From Methylotenera_A sp044222005 (GTDB taxonomy: Bacteria; Pseudomonadota; Gammaproteobacteria; Burkholderiales; Methylophilaceae): a stretch of 64,000 nucleotides of DNA. The stretch lies in assembly GCA_044222005.1 (NCBI GenBank), contig JBGANY010000007.1:1-64000 (forward strand), in the 5' to 3' direction. The position numbers and the translations under genes were made by a program. Below, one piece after another: positions 32,940-41,872 of the stretch; position 1 is the first letter of the stretch, and every line of letters starts with the position of its first letter. The notes under the pieces were generated by a model that did no database searches, was not told the DNA's origin, and was given only the letters and a program-made list of their open reading frames with translations.

Positions 32940-35501
32940 ATGTCCAAACTGCTTATTGTTGAATCGCCTTCAAAAGCCAAAACACTTAAAAAATATCTCG
33001 GCAGCGAGTTCGAAGTGTTGGCGTCCTACGGCCATGTGCGTGATTTGATTCCTAAAAACGGCGCGGTAGACCCTGCCAACGATTTTGCCATGAAGTACGA
33101 CATTATTGATCGCAACAGCAAACACGTGGATGCGATTGCCAAAGCCGTCAAATCAGCCGACAGTATTTATCTGGCAACCGACCCGGACCGCGAAGGCGAA
33201 GCGATTTCATGGCATATAGCAGAAATCCTGAAAGATAAAAAATTACTCAAAAATAAAATTTTAAAGCGCGTGGAATTCAACGAGATTACGCAGACAGCCG
33301 TTAAACACGCCATAGAACATCCGCGCGACATCGCGATGAATCTGGTCAATGCGCAGCAAGCGCGTCGTGCACTGGATTATCTGGTCGGCTTTAATTTATC
33401 ACCCCTGCTTTGGAAGAAAATCCGTCGCGGCCTTTCAGCAGGCCGCGTGCAAAGCCCTGCGCTGCGCCTGATTGTAGAGCGCGAGCTGGAAATCGAAGCC
33501 TTCAAAAGCCAGGAATACTGGACGATTCATCTTGATGCACTTAAACACGCGCATCGTTTCAGCGCCAAACTCATTCAGCTGGATGGCGAAAAAATCGAGC
33601 AGTTCAGCGTCATCAATCATGACCAGCAAGCGGACATTGTCGGCAAATTGCTACTCATCAGCGCAGGCAAAACCACTGTTTCGCGCGTCGAGAAGAAACA
33701 GCGCAGCCGCAGCCCTGCTGCGCCGTTTACCACTTCGACATTACAACAGGAGGCGGTGCGTAAGTTGGGCTTTACTACCAGCCGCGCCATGCGCGTGGCC
33801 CAACAGCTATATGAGGGCGTGGAGATCGGCTCCGGCACAGTTGGCCTAATCACTTACATGCGTACCGATTCATTCAGCATGGCAGCCGAAGCGGTGATGA
33901 GCATCCGTGACTACGTGAAGAAAAATTTTGAGGCGGATTATTTACCCAAATCGCCCATCATGTACAAAACCAAAGCCAAAAATGCGCAGGAAGCGCATGA
34001 GGCGATACGCCCGACCGATATTTTCCGCACGCCTGCCAGCATGCGTAAATACCTGAACGACGAACAGTTTAAACTCTACGAAATGATTTGGAAGCGCAGC
34101 GTAGCGTGTCAAATGTCGCCAGCAAAGTTTGATGCCGTGAGTGTGGATTTGGCTGTAGGTTCTGAGGCCAACTTATTCCGTGCCAGCGGCCAGACGCTTG
34201 TATTCCCCGGGTTTATCGCCGTTTATACGGAAGGCCGCGATGATGTTAAGGCAGACGAGGAAGAAGAAACCGAGGCCAAACTGCCGCATTTAGAAACCGG
34301 CGAGGTTTTGAATGTAGAAAAAGTTTACGGCGATCAGCATTTTACCGAACCGCCCCCCAGATACGGCGAGGCAAGTTTGGTGAAAGTACTGGAAGAATAC
34401 GGTATTGGCCGCCCTTCTACCTACGCCAGCATCATCAGCACACTGCAGGATCGTGAATATGCCATCCTCGACAAGAAGCGCTTTACGCCGACGGATGTGG
34501 GCCGCGTGGTCAATAAATTCCTGACCGAGCATTTCTCCAAATACGTCGATTACGATTTTACCGCCAACCTGGAAAATGCACTGGATAGCGTGGCTGAAGG
34601 CGAGCGTGAGTGGATTCCGCTCATGGATGAATTTTGGCAGGATTTTAACCAGCAAATACTTAGCAAAGCCGATGTAGAGCGCCCTGGCAATGAGCTGCTT
34701 GATGAGGCCTGCCCAAAATGCGGCAAACCGCTGCAGAAACAGTTAAGCCGCTACGGCAGTTTTATCGGCTGTACAGGCTATAACGATACGCCGAAATGCG
34801 ACTACAAGCGCAGCCTGAATGGCGCTGCAACCGTTGGCGCTGACCCAGTTGCAATCGGCACCGATGTGGGATCCGGTAAAAGGATCTATTTAATGAACGG
34901 CCCTTACGGCCCCTATTTGCAAGTGGGCGTGGCAGTTGAAGGCGATAAGAAAAAACCGAAACGTGTGAGCATCCCCAAGGAAATTCCGCTTGCCAATGTC
35001 AATATTGATATTGCCAACATGCTGCTATCGCTACCGCGCGATTTGGGCTTGCATCCGGAAACCGGAAAAAAAGTCATCGCCAACATTGGCCGCTTTGGGC
35101 CTTATGTCAATCACGATGGCAAGTTTAAATCGATACCGAAATCAGAAAGTGTATTCAGTATCGATTTGGCTGGCGCCTCGAACTTACTGGCCCAGGCTAA
35201 CACTGGCCCTGCACCGATTGCGGATTTAGGTGCGCATCCATCGGCAGAGGGCAGGATCGAAGTATATGCTGGCCGCTATGGGCCGTATGTGCAGCATGGC
35301 AAGGTGCGTGTGACCCTGCCAAAAAGCATTGCGCCTGAAGAGTTGACACTTGAGGAGGCGCTTGGATTACTGGCCGAAAAAGCTGCAAAAGAAACACCTG
35401 CCAAGAAAGCCAATGCCAAAAAACCGGCCGCAAAGAAAACGGTTGTCAAAAAATCTGCCGCTAAAAAACCTGCTGCAAAAAAATCAACTGCCAAGAAATA
35501 A
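32940..35501 (+). CDS. topA: DNA topoisomerase I with Lys/Ala-rich tail
   Basis: TopA relaxes negative supercoils by a type IA mechanism. The 853-residue protein has the Toprim domain (LLIVESPSKAKTL, ATDPDREGEAISWH), the active-site Tyr306 in TYMRTDS, and RPSTYASIISTLQDR. One four-cysteine zinc ribbon follows (CPKCGKPL with CTGY and KC, near 596-623). Three repeats of a GRYGPYVQHG-like motif come next (GPYGPYLQVG, GRFGPYVNHD, GRYGPYVQHG). The last 40 or so residues are Lys/Ala/Pro-rich, like a histone H1 tail, and probably bind DNA without sequence preference. Confidence 0.97.
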   Translation: MSKLLIVESPSKAKTLKKYLGSEFEVLASYGHVRDLIPKNGAVDPANDFAMKYDIIDRNSKHVDAIAKAVKSADSIYLATDPDREGEAISWHIAEILKDKKLLKNKILKRVEFNEITQTAVKHAIEHPRDIAMNLVNAQQARRALDYLVGFNLSPLLWKKIRRGLSAGRVQSPALRLIVERELEIEAFKSQEYWTIHLDALKHAHRFSAKLIQLDGEKIEQFSVINHDQQADIVGKLLLISAGKTTVSRVEKKQRSRSPAAPFTTSTLQQEAVRKLGFTTSRAMRVAQQLYEGVEIGSGTVGLITYMRTDSFSMAAEAVMSIRDYVKKNFEADYLPKSPIMYKTKAKNAQEAHEAIRPTDIFRTPASMRKYLNDEQFKLYEMIWKRSVACQMSPAKFDAVSVDLAVGSEANLFRASGQTLVFPGFIAVYTEGRDDVKADEEEETEAKLPHLETGEVLNVEKVYGDQHFTEPPPRYGEASLVKVLEEYGIGRPSTYASIISTLQDREYAILDKKRFTPTDVGRVVNKFLTEHFSKYVDYDFTANLENALDSVAEGEREWIPLMDEFWQDFNQQILSKADVERPGNELLDEACPKCGKPLQKQLSRYGSFIGCTGYNDTPKCDYKRSLNGAATVGADPVAIGTDVGSGKRIYLMNGPYGPYLQVGVAVEGDKKKPKRVSIPKEIPLANVNIDIANMLLSLPRDLGLHPETGKKVIANIGRFGPYVNHDGKFKSIPKSESVFSIDLAGASNLLAQANTGPAPIADLGAHPSAEGRIEVYAGRYGPYVQHGKVRVTLPKSIAPEELTLEEALGLLAEKAAKETPAKKANAKKPAAKKTVVKKSAAKKPAAKKSTAKK

Positions 35502-35539
35502 AAAAGCGGCCCAAAGTTATACTTGGCGCCGCTTTTTTA
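35498..35539 (+). terminator. Intrinsic terminator between topA and the PBP7-type gene
   Basis: Arms AGCGGC (35505-35510) and GCCGCT (35528-35533), extended by A-rich and T-rich flanks and an inner CCAA/TTGG pairing, lie directly after the topA stop codon. The T-run follows on the plus strand and the A-run on the other side serves the convergent gene. Confidence 0.8.
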
Positions 35540-35555
35540 TCAATTAGATTTTAAT

Positions 35556-36608
35556 CTAGGAAATACTGCCAGACATGACAGGCTGGATCTGGCCAGTGGT
35601 CGTCGGTCTTGGATCGCCATTATGCTCCATCCATTTACGAATGCGTTTAGCATCCCCGATGCGAGTCATTTTGCCATAGGAATCCAATAACACCACAATC
35701 ATCGGCTCACCAGCAATCTGTGCCTGCATCACCAGACAGCGTCCAGCCTCATTAATAAACCCTGTTTTGGATAGACCAATTTCCCACTCACCAGCACGCA
35801 CCAAGCCGTTCGTGTTATTAAAATTGACCGGGTAGTTACGTCCTTCAACATATACCTCATGCGATGGCGTAGTGGTTGCAGACCTGATTTCAGGATACTG
35901 ATATGCCGCCTGCACCATTTTGGCTAAATCTTCGGCGGTTGACACATTTGCGCTATCCAGCCCTGTCGGATCTACAAAGCGCGTATTAAACAAGCCCAGC
36001 TGAAGCGCCTTGGCATTCATTGCCTTCACGAACTCATATTTCCCGCCAGGGTAATTGTGCGCCAATGCGGATGCCGCGCGGTTCTCTGAAGCCATTAACG
36101 CCAATTGCAGGAACTCACCGCGACTCAGCCTGGAGCCCACTGCTAGTCTGGAACTCGTGCCTTTCAGATAGTCGACATCTTCGCTGGAAATAGCAATGAC
36201 CTCATCCAAAGGCTGTTTCGCATCCAGCATCACCATCGCTGTCATTAATTTGGTGATTGAAGCAATAGGAGCGGCAAGATTGGTATTTTTTGCGTAAATC
36301 ACCTCACCTGTGTTCTGGTTTACGATCAGCGCCTTATTCGAGGCCAACTGCAAAACACCACTGCTTTCGAAACTGTCCTCCGCCATAAACGCGTTTCGTG
36401 GCTGTATGGTACGTGATGCCCGCAATTTAACGCTGACTCTTTTTAGATTTTGACGGTTGGAGATTCGCTGCTTGCTAAGAGAACTCTTTTGACTTGAATG
36501 AATGCGTTTTTGTGACTTTTTAGTCCCCGCCAATAACTCAACAGGCGCAGCAACCAAAGCCAGCGACACATAAAGCATCATCATTTTCTTGAATACTGAC
36601 TTCATCAT
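35556..36608 (-). CDS. pbpG: D-alanyl-D-alanine endopeptidase, PBP7 type
   Basis: This is a low-molecular-mass penicillin-binding protein acting on peptidoglycan cross-links in the periplasm. The product of about 350 residues has a signal peptide, a Ser/Arg/Lys-rich linker (about 28-70), then the catalytic motifs SITK (in APIASITKLMTAM), SEN (in MASENRAASAL) and KTG (in GLSKTGFINEAG). LVNPTGLD-like text appears as FVDPTGLDSANVS. Several nearby ATGs (36617, 36608, 36605) could be the start. It is convergent with topA. Confidence 0.9.
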   Translation of the reverse strand: MMKSVFKKMMMLYVSLALVAAPVELLAGTKKSQKRIHSSQKSSLSKQRISNRQNLKRVSVKLRASRTIQPRNAFMAEDSFESSGVLQLASNKALIVNQNTGEVIYAKNTNLAAPIASITKLMTAMVMLDAKQPLDEVIAISSEDVDYLKGTSSRLAVGSRLSRGEFLQLALMASENRAASALAHNYPGGKYEFVKAMNAKALQLGLFNTRFVDPTGLDSANVSTAEDLAKMVQAAYQYPEIRSATTTPSHEVYVEGRNYPVNFNNTNGLVRAGEWEIGLSKTGFINEAGRCLVMQAQIAGEPMIVVLLDSYGKMTRIGDAKRIRKWMEHNGDPRPTTTGQIQPVMSGSIS

Positions 36609-36793
36609 TACCACCACATTTCTATAACGTTTGAATTTATAATATATAAAAAATATATATTTGTCATTAGGTTAGCATGCATTTATAAAAAAAATATTAA
36701 CATAATTCGGATTGTGACTTTTTTGGTACAAGTCTTATTGCTCAGAAACATTAACTTTGTGCGAAAATAGCATAAAACTATGCGGATCCGACC

Positions 36794-37177
36794 ATGAAAT
36801 TTCCAAACAAGTTGCATTATACAGCAGAGCATCTTTGGGTAAACCAGACTCCTGATGGAAACTGGCTTGCCGGCATCACGGACTACGCTCAGGATCTGCT
36901 CGGTGACATTGTCTTTGTCGAGCCACCCAAGGTTAATGATGCGCTTGCAAAAGGCACACCCTGCGGGGTGGTGGAGTCGGTTAAAACAGGTTCTGATCTG
37001 CACGCACCGATGGATGGCATTGTCACCGAAATCAACCACGATTTATTGAATGCACCGGAGACTATCAACGATGCGCCCTATACCGCATGGATATTCAAGT
37101 TCAAGCCGGACAATGCCGAGGACATCCAGCATCTTTTAAGCGCCGAGGCTTATCAGGCGCTGATCGAAACCGATTAA
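36794..37177 (+). CDS. gcvH: Glycine cleavage system H-like lipoyl carrier
   Basis: The 127-residue protein has the full H-protein fold: FPNKLHYTAEHLWV, ITDYAQDLLGDIVFVEPP and the lipoylation site VVESVKTGSDLHAP with Lys64. The family shuttles the aminomethyl group between GcvP, GcvT and GcvL. None of these partners is in the window, so it is either part of a split gcv system or a stand-alone lipoyl carrier. It is convergent with the coiled-coil gene, with one base between the stop codons. Confidence 0.93.
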   Translation: MKFPNKLHYTAEHLWVNQTPDGNWLAGITDYAQDLLGDIVFVEPPKVNDALAKGTPCGVVESVKTGSDLHAPMDGIVTEINHDLLNAPETINDAPYTAWIFKFKPDNAEDIQHLLSAEAYQALIETD

Positions 37178-37178
37178 G

Positions 37179-38645
37179 TTATTTTGGCAATACAAACTTA
37201 ACTTTAAGCAACAAATCCTGCAGTTCGACTGTCAACTGCTTGCGCAAATCGTTTTCCAGTGTGGGCAATGCCGTGGCAAGCACTTGCTGGATGTTGTCAC
37301 GCATCACCTCCTGCACTGCGGGCAGATCGGCGTTTACCTTCAATAAGAAACTTTCCCGCACCTGCGTGCTTTGCGTAGTCATCTCATCAGCAAATTTATC
37401 GCGCATTTCTTCTGCGGCGGCGGTATAAATAGTGGGCAATGCCTCATTGATGGTGTCGCGCATCTGTTTCAGCGCGTCCGCCTGTATCAATTCCATCTGC
37501 TGGTTCAAATCCGTTTTGGCCTGATTATTAACGCTCTGAAATATATTCATCATCCCCTCTCTCAATTGGGCCTGATGCTGGCTAAACGACTGCTCCCGAA
37601 ACGCCAGCATTTCCCGGTTAAGGCGCTGGCTGATCTGTTCTGTAATTGCCTCCTGCTGCTCGGCCACCGCAGCGGTATAAATAGCGGGCATGGCCTCACT
37701 AAACGCGGCGCGCATTTGTGTCAGCGCCTCCGTCTGCATGGATGCCAGCTGTTGCTGCAACTCTGTTTTGGCATTTTGATGCATCGATTGAAAAACACCG
37801 GCCAGCGCTTCGCCTAATTGCGCCTGATGCTGGCTTAACGATTGCTCCTGAAACGCCTGCAGTTCCTGGTTGAGGTGCTGGCTGATCTGTTCTGTAATTG
37901 CCTCCTGCTGCTCGGCCACCGCAGCGGTATAAATAGCGGGCATGGCCTCACTAAACGCGGCGCGCATTTGTGTCAGCGCCTCCGTCTGCATGGATGCCAG
38001 CTGTAGCTGCAACTCTGTTTTGGCATTTTGATGCATCGATTGAAAAACACCGGCCAGCGCTTCGCCTAATTGCGCCTGATGCTGGCTTAACGATTGCTCC
38101 TGAAACGCCTGCAGTTCCTGATCCAAACCATGCATGATACGCGCGCTGGCATCAGTCTGCAGCGCCTCTACATGCGAGCCAATTTGGGCATTGGCCGCCT
38201 GCGTCGCAGTCTGCGTAACATCTGCAAGCATGAGATCAAACTTTGAAATCATGTCATTCTGCAATACCGCAATTCTTTCCTCGAGGTTTGTATACACAAA
38301 ATCGGCGCTGGCCTGGTACATGCGTGGCAGTTCCGTTTTAAGATCCGCCTTGGTTTTATCTACAAAATCACTGGTATTTTTTTCAAGCGCAAGCTGCGCG
38401 GTTTTAATTTCGGCTTGCAGATCCTCAAGCAAATCTTTTTTAATAACTTCGCGCACGCTCTCCAGCACCGATTGCGTGATTTCAGCCTCCAGCCGCGGCC
38501 TAACATGCCCGGTTACCCGGGAAATCAGCTCCGGCGTGATGCCCAATGTTGGATCGTCTTGCCGTTTTGTCTTAGGTTCAACCTCGGCGCTCGGCTTTGG
38601 TTGGTAAACCTCTGTTAGTAATGGAATTTTTTTATCTGCCACCAT
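37179..38645 (-). CDS. Coiled-coil protein with 84-residue tandem repeats
   Basis: I do not recognise a functional domain. The 488-residue protein begins VADKKIPLLTEVYQPKPSAE; a short I-P-x-L-T-E-V motif near the start recalls DUF2486 proteins encoded beside holC in Burkholderia, but that is memory-based inference. The rest is almost wholly alpha-helical, rich in Gln, Ala, Glu and Met. Three tandem repeats of 84 residues occupy 178-261, 262-345 and 346-429; the first two are nearly identical. There is no signal peptide or clear membrane helix, so it is probably cytoplasmic. It lies 37 bp after holC, probably in the pepA-holC transcript. Confidence 0.85.
   Translation of the reverse strand: MVADKKIPLLTEVYQPKPSAEVEPKTKRQDDPTLGITPELISRVTGHVRPRLEAEITQSVLESVREVIKKDLLEDLQAEIKTAQLALEKNTSDFVDKTKADLKTELPRMYQASADFVYTNLEERIAVLQNDMISKFDLMLADVTQTATQAANAQIGSHVEALQTDASARIMHGLDQELQAFQEQSLSQHQAQLGEALAGVFQSMHQNAKTELQLQLASMQTEALTQMRAAFSEAMPAIYTAAVAEQQEAITEQISQHLNQELQAFQEQSLSQHQAQLGEALAGVFQSMHQNAKTELQQQLASMQTEALTQMRAAFSEAMPAIYTAAVAEQQEAITEQISQRLNREMLAFREQSFSQHQAQLREGMMNIFQSVNNQAKTDLNQQMELIQADALKQMRDTINEALPTIYTAAAEEMRDKFADEMTTQSTQVRESFLLKVNADLPAVQEVMRDNIQQVLATALPTLENDLRKQLTVELQDLLLKVKFVLPK
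37359..38114 (-). repeat. Three 252-bp tandem repeats inside the coiled-coil gene
   Basis: Units are at 37863-38114, 37611-37862 and 37359-37610. The first two are identical over about 235 bp apart from one base (Leu versus Gln codon), with changes only near one junction. The third is diverged at DNA level but aligns at protein level (FSQHQAQLREGMMNIFQS against LSQHQAQLGEALAGVFQS). Confidence 0.92.
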
Positions 38646-38682
38646 ATTCTCTATTCATAACGCCCTCTATTCACAGCATTCA

Positions 38683-39123
38683 CTATTCAACTGAAAGTGA
38701 ATGAACTTGAGCATGGTCAATGGTTTTAATTTCATAGCCTCTGTCACGATAAAACTTATAGCGTTGCCGCGCCGCGATTTTATCGTGCTCATCATCGCCT
38801 ACCAACTCGACCAAATGCGTAAATCTGCTGAAAAACCCCGGTGTGTCAGGCGTAAAATTGATCAACATATCATCCTGCAGCAAGGCGTTCTCCTGCCAGT
38901 GAATAATGACCGGGGTTTGTTTTGCTAATGTGTGATTTACCAGCACATTCGGCAGAAAGCTTTCAGGTTTCTTTTGCCACAAACCGGCACTCACTTTACC
39001 TGCCATGCCTTCATCATCAACCAGTATGGTCACCAGCCGACGTTTTGACAACGATGACTGAACCAGATCCGATATTTTCTGAGGCTTATCAGCAACATTA
39101 AAATAAAAATCTATGCGTGTCAT
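38683..39123 (-). CDS. holC: DNA polymerase III subunit chi
   Basis: HolC links the clamp loader to single-strand binding protein. The 146-residue protein starts MTRIDFYFNVADKPQKISDLV and contains the blocks RLVTILVDDEGMAGKVSAGLW and FLPNVLVNHTLAKQTPVIIHW in succession (key: LPNVLVN, PVIIHW). It ends in a helix with RYKFYRDRGYEIKT. It follows pepA by 37 bp, the usual pepA-holC pair; valS, which often follows, is replaced here by the coiled-coil gene. Confidence 0.95.
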   Translation of the reverse strand: MTRIDFYFNVADKPQKISDLVQSSLSKRRLVTILVDDEGMAGKVSAGLWQKKPESFLPNVLVNHTLAKQTPVIIHWQENALLQDDMLINFTPDTPGFFSRFTHLVELVGDDEHDKIAARQRYKFYRDRGYEIKTIDHAQVHSLSVE

Positions 39124-39160
39124 GATTTAATTTTTTAACTATCAGTTATATTTATACGCA

Positions 39161-40648
39161 TTATTTGGCTTTTGCCGCGCGCCGCACTAAAAATGTCGTT
39201 AACAGCGGAACTGGGCGGCCTGTACCACCCTTTTCTTTACCAGATTTCCACGCGGTTCCCGCAATATCCAAGTGTGCCCAATCATATTTTTTAGTATAGC
39301 GCGATAAGAAGCAAGCCGCGGTAATACTGCCGCCAGCGCGCCCGCCAATATTGGCCATGTCGGCAAAATTGCTATCCAGCTGCTGTTGATAATCCTCCCA
39401 CAGTGGCATATGCCATGCACGGTCATGCGAAATCTCACCGGCTTCTAGCAGCTCTTTTGCCAAAGCGTCTTTGTTGCTGAACAAACCGCTTGGGTGATGT
39501 CCCAAGGCAATGACACAGGCGCCGGTCAGTGTTGCAATGTCGACCACGGCGCTTGGCTCAAAACGCTCGGCATAGGTGAGCGCATCGCACAATATCAGGC
39601 GGCCTTCGGCATCGGTATTCAGCACTTCAATGGTCTGCCCGGACATGCTGGTCAGGATGTCACCGGGCTTAATGGCGCCTGCGTCCGGCATGTTTTCGCA
39701 TGTGGGGATGATGCCAACCGCATTCATCGGCAAATCCATCTCGCCTATGGCTTTAAAGGTACCGAGTACACTGGCCGCGCCGCACATGTCATACTTCATT
39801 TCATCCATGTCAGCGCCAGGTTTAATTGAAATGCCGCCGGTATCAAAAGTGATGCCCTTGCCCACGAGGACGACCGGCTTTTGCTTTTTATTGCCTTTCT
39901 GATGCTGTAGCACAATCAGGCGCGGCGGCTGCTTGCTGCCCTGCGCGACCCCCAGGAACGACCCCATACCCAGCTTTTCGATTTCGGCCTTGTCTAACAC
40001 CTCCACTTTGAATCCATATTGTTTGGCAAGTTTTTCAGCCTGCTCGCCTAAATAGGTCGGCGTACAGATGTTGGGCGGCAAATTACCCAGATCTTTGGCT
40101 AAACTCACACCGGAGCTAATCGCCAAGCCATGCTTAATGCCGTCTTCCGCTTGAGAGTTTTCAGGTTTGGTGACATAAATCGCGATGTTATTCAGCGCCT
40201 TAGGTTCCGCTTTTTTGGCTTTAATGGCGTTCACCTGGTAAGTCGCATCCATCGCCACTTCCACCAACTGAGCGACTTTACTATGAATGTCGGATTTTTT
40301 AATGGGTAATTCAGTCAAGAAAATGCTCGCGCTAGCAACGCCCTTCGGCAGTGCCTTAATCGCTGCGCGCACGGCCTGGCGATAATGACGCTCGCTAAAT
40401 TCCGCCTTTTTACCCAGACCTACCAGCAGAACACGTGCCGCGGCAATCCCCGTAACCTGGTTCAGCACTAGCATGGAGTTTAATTTGCCCTCCATATCGC
40501 CATTCTTCAGTACTGCACTGATGGCTTTGTTGGAAGCAATATCCAATTTTTTTGCTGCATCCGTTAACTTGCGGCCCTCAAATACGCCTACAATCAGGCA
40601 ATCTGAGCGTTGTTTTTCGGGATTTCCGTTTTTTATGCTAAATTCCAT
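39161..40648 (-). CDS. pepA: Leucyl aminopeptidase PepA
   Basis: PepA is a hexameric M17 metallo-aminopeptidase, and in E. coli also a DNA-binding factor in site-specific recombination. The 495-residue protein has the metal and catalytic residues in VGKGITFDTGGISIKPG and MKYDMCGAASVLG, and the family signature NTDAEGRLILCDAL. It is divergent from lptF with about 65 bp between the genes and leads pepA-holC. Confidence 0.96.
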   Translation of the reverse strand: MEFSIKNGNPEKQRSDCLIVGVFEGRKLTDAAKKLDIASNKAISAVLKNGDMEGKLNSMLVLNQVTGIAAARVLLVGLGKKAEFSERHYRQAVRAAIKALPKGVASASIFLTELPIKKSDIHSKVAQLVEVAMDATYQVNAIKAKKAEPKALNNIAIYVTKPENSQAEDGIKHGLAISSGVSLAKDLGNLPPNICTPTYLGEQAEKLAKQYGFKVEVLDKAEIEKLGMGSFLGVAQGSKQPPRLIVLQHQKGNKKQKPVVLVGKGITFDTGGISIKPGADMDEMKYDMCGAASVLGTFKAIGEMDLPMNAVGIIPTCENMPDAGAIKPGDILTSMSGQTIEVLNTDAEGRLILCDALTYAERFEPSAVVDIATLTGACVIALGHHPSGLFSNKDALAKELLEAGEISHDRAWHMPLWEDYQQQLDSNFADMANIGGRAGGSITAACFLSRYTKKYDWAHLDIAGTAWKSGKEKGGTGRPVPLLTTFLVRRAAKAK

Positions 40649-40714
40649 TTTATTCTCTTTTAATTTTTACTAGGTTTAGGCTAATTCTACCCTACTTAAT
40701 TATCTAGCGTTTTG

Positions 40715-41866
40715 ATGCGAATTCAAAGCGCAATATTGAACATATTTAAATTGAAAATATTCAAAAAATCTTTGTCGCATGAGCTTATCGGCACCGCCAG
40801 TGCAATGTTCTTTATATTGATCGGCATTGTCATCGCCCAGCGCGCAGGCTATTTGGTGCAGCTTGCCGCAAAAGGCATTTTACCCAATGATGCGATTAAT
40901 ATCATACTCGGCTTTAACATGGTGAAATTCCTGCCGATGATTCTATCTTTAAGTATTTTTCTGGGCGTTTTACTCACGCTTACGCGCTGGCATCGCGATT
41001 CTGAAATGGTGGCCTGGTTTAGCTCGGGCTTAAGCATTACCCAATGGATACGCCCCATTTTAACCTTTGCCACGCCCATCATTGTTGTCATCACGCTTTT
41101 AAGCCTATGGGTGATGCCCTGGGCCACGCAAAAAGGCCAGGATTACAGAACTCAGCTAAAAAGCCGGGACGAGCTCTCATCCATCAGCCCCGGAGTATTT
41201 AAGGAATCCAATAACGGCGACCGTGTTTACTTTGTAGAAAGCTTTGATGAACTTGGCAACGTCGTAAAAAATATCTTTGTGCAGTCCACGCAGCATCAAA
41301 AAACCGGGGTAATTGTAGCAAGTACTGGCTACCGTAAAAAAGAACTAAATGGCGACAATTTTCTAGTATTGGAAAAAGGCCGCCGCTACGAAGGCAAGCC
41401 AAATTCTGCCGAAGTTTCAACCACAGAATTCGAGCGTTATGCGATACGCGTCCAAACCAAAGAAGCGGCACCCGAACCCTATACTAAGCAAGCCATATCT
41501 ACTAAAGAACTGCTACAAGACACAAATTCTGGCAATAATGCGGAACTACAGTGGCGGCTCGCCATTCCAATTTCGGCGCTAATACTGGTGTTGCTGGCGG
41601 TCCCTTTAAGCTTTGTCGACCCACGCGCCGGGCGTTCACTCAACCTGATCTTTGCGCTGGTCATTTATATGATCTACAACAATATATTAAGTATCTTTCA
41701 AGCCTGGATCACGCAAGGTAGACTAAGCACCATGGTCGGCCTGTGGCCGGTACATTTGTTTTTTCTAATGCTGGCATTTTATATGTTTTATCGGCGCACC
41801 CATCTGTTGCCATTGATGCCGAAACTTCCAATCAACTTTCGGCTAAGCCGTCAGAAAAAGTTTTAA
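40715..41866 (+). CDS. lptF: LPS export permease LptF
   Basis: LptF and LptG form the membrane core of the LptB2FG transporter, which extracts lipopolysaccharide from the inner membrane. The 383-residue protein has helices near the N terminus (SHELIGTASAMFFILIGIVIAQ), two more before a long periplasmic beta-jellyroll domain (about 145-270), and three C-terminal helices with VPLSFVDPRAGRSLNLIFAL in that region. The ATG at 40715 gives about 20 residues more than some homologues. It lies 6 bp before lptG. Confidence 0.95.
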   Translation: MRIQSAILNIFKLKIFKKSLSHELIGTASAMFFILIGIVIAQRAGYLVQLAAKGILPNDAINIILGFNMVKFLPMILSLSIFLGVLLTLTRWHRDSEMVAWFSSGLSITQWIRPILTFATPIIVVITLLSLWVMPWATQKGQDYRTQLKSRDELSSISPGVFKESNNGDRVYFVESFDELGNVVKNIFVQSTQHQKTGVIVASTGYRKKELNGDNFLVLEKGRRYEGKPNSAEVSTTEFERYAIRVQTKEAAPEPYTKQAISTKELLQDTNSGNNAELQWRLAIPISALILVLLAVPLSFVDPRAGRSLNLIFALVIYMIYNNILSIFQAWITQGRLSTMVGLWPVHLFFLMLAFYMFYRRTHLLPLMPKLPINFRLSRQKKF

Positions 41867-41872
41867 CGCATC

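Noticed and set aside
37359..38114. CRISPR-like array
   Set aside because: The repeats are adjacent 252-bp coding units without spacers, in frame within one gene.
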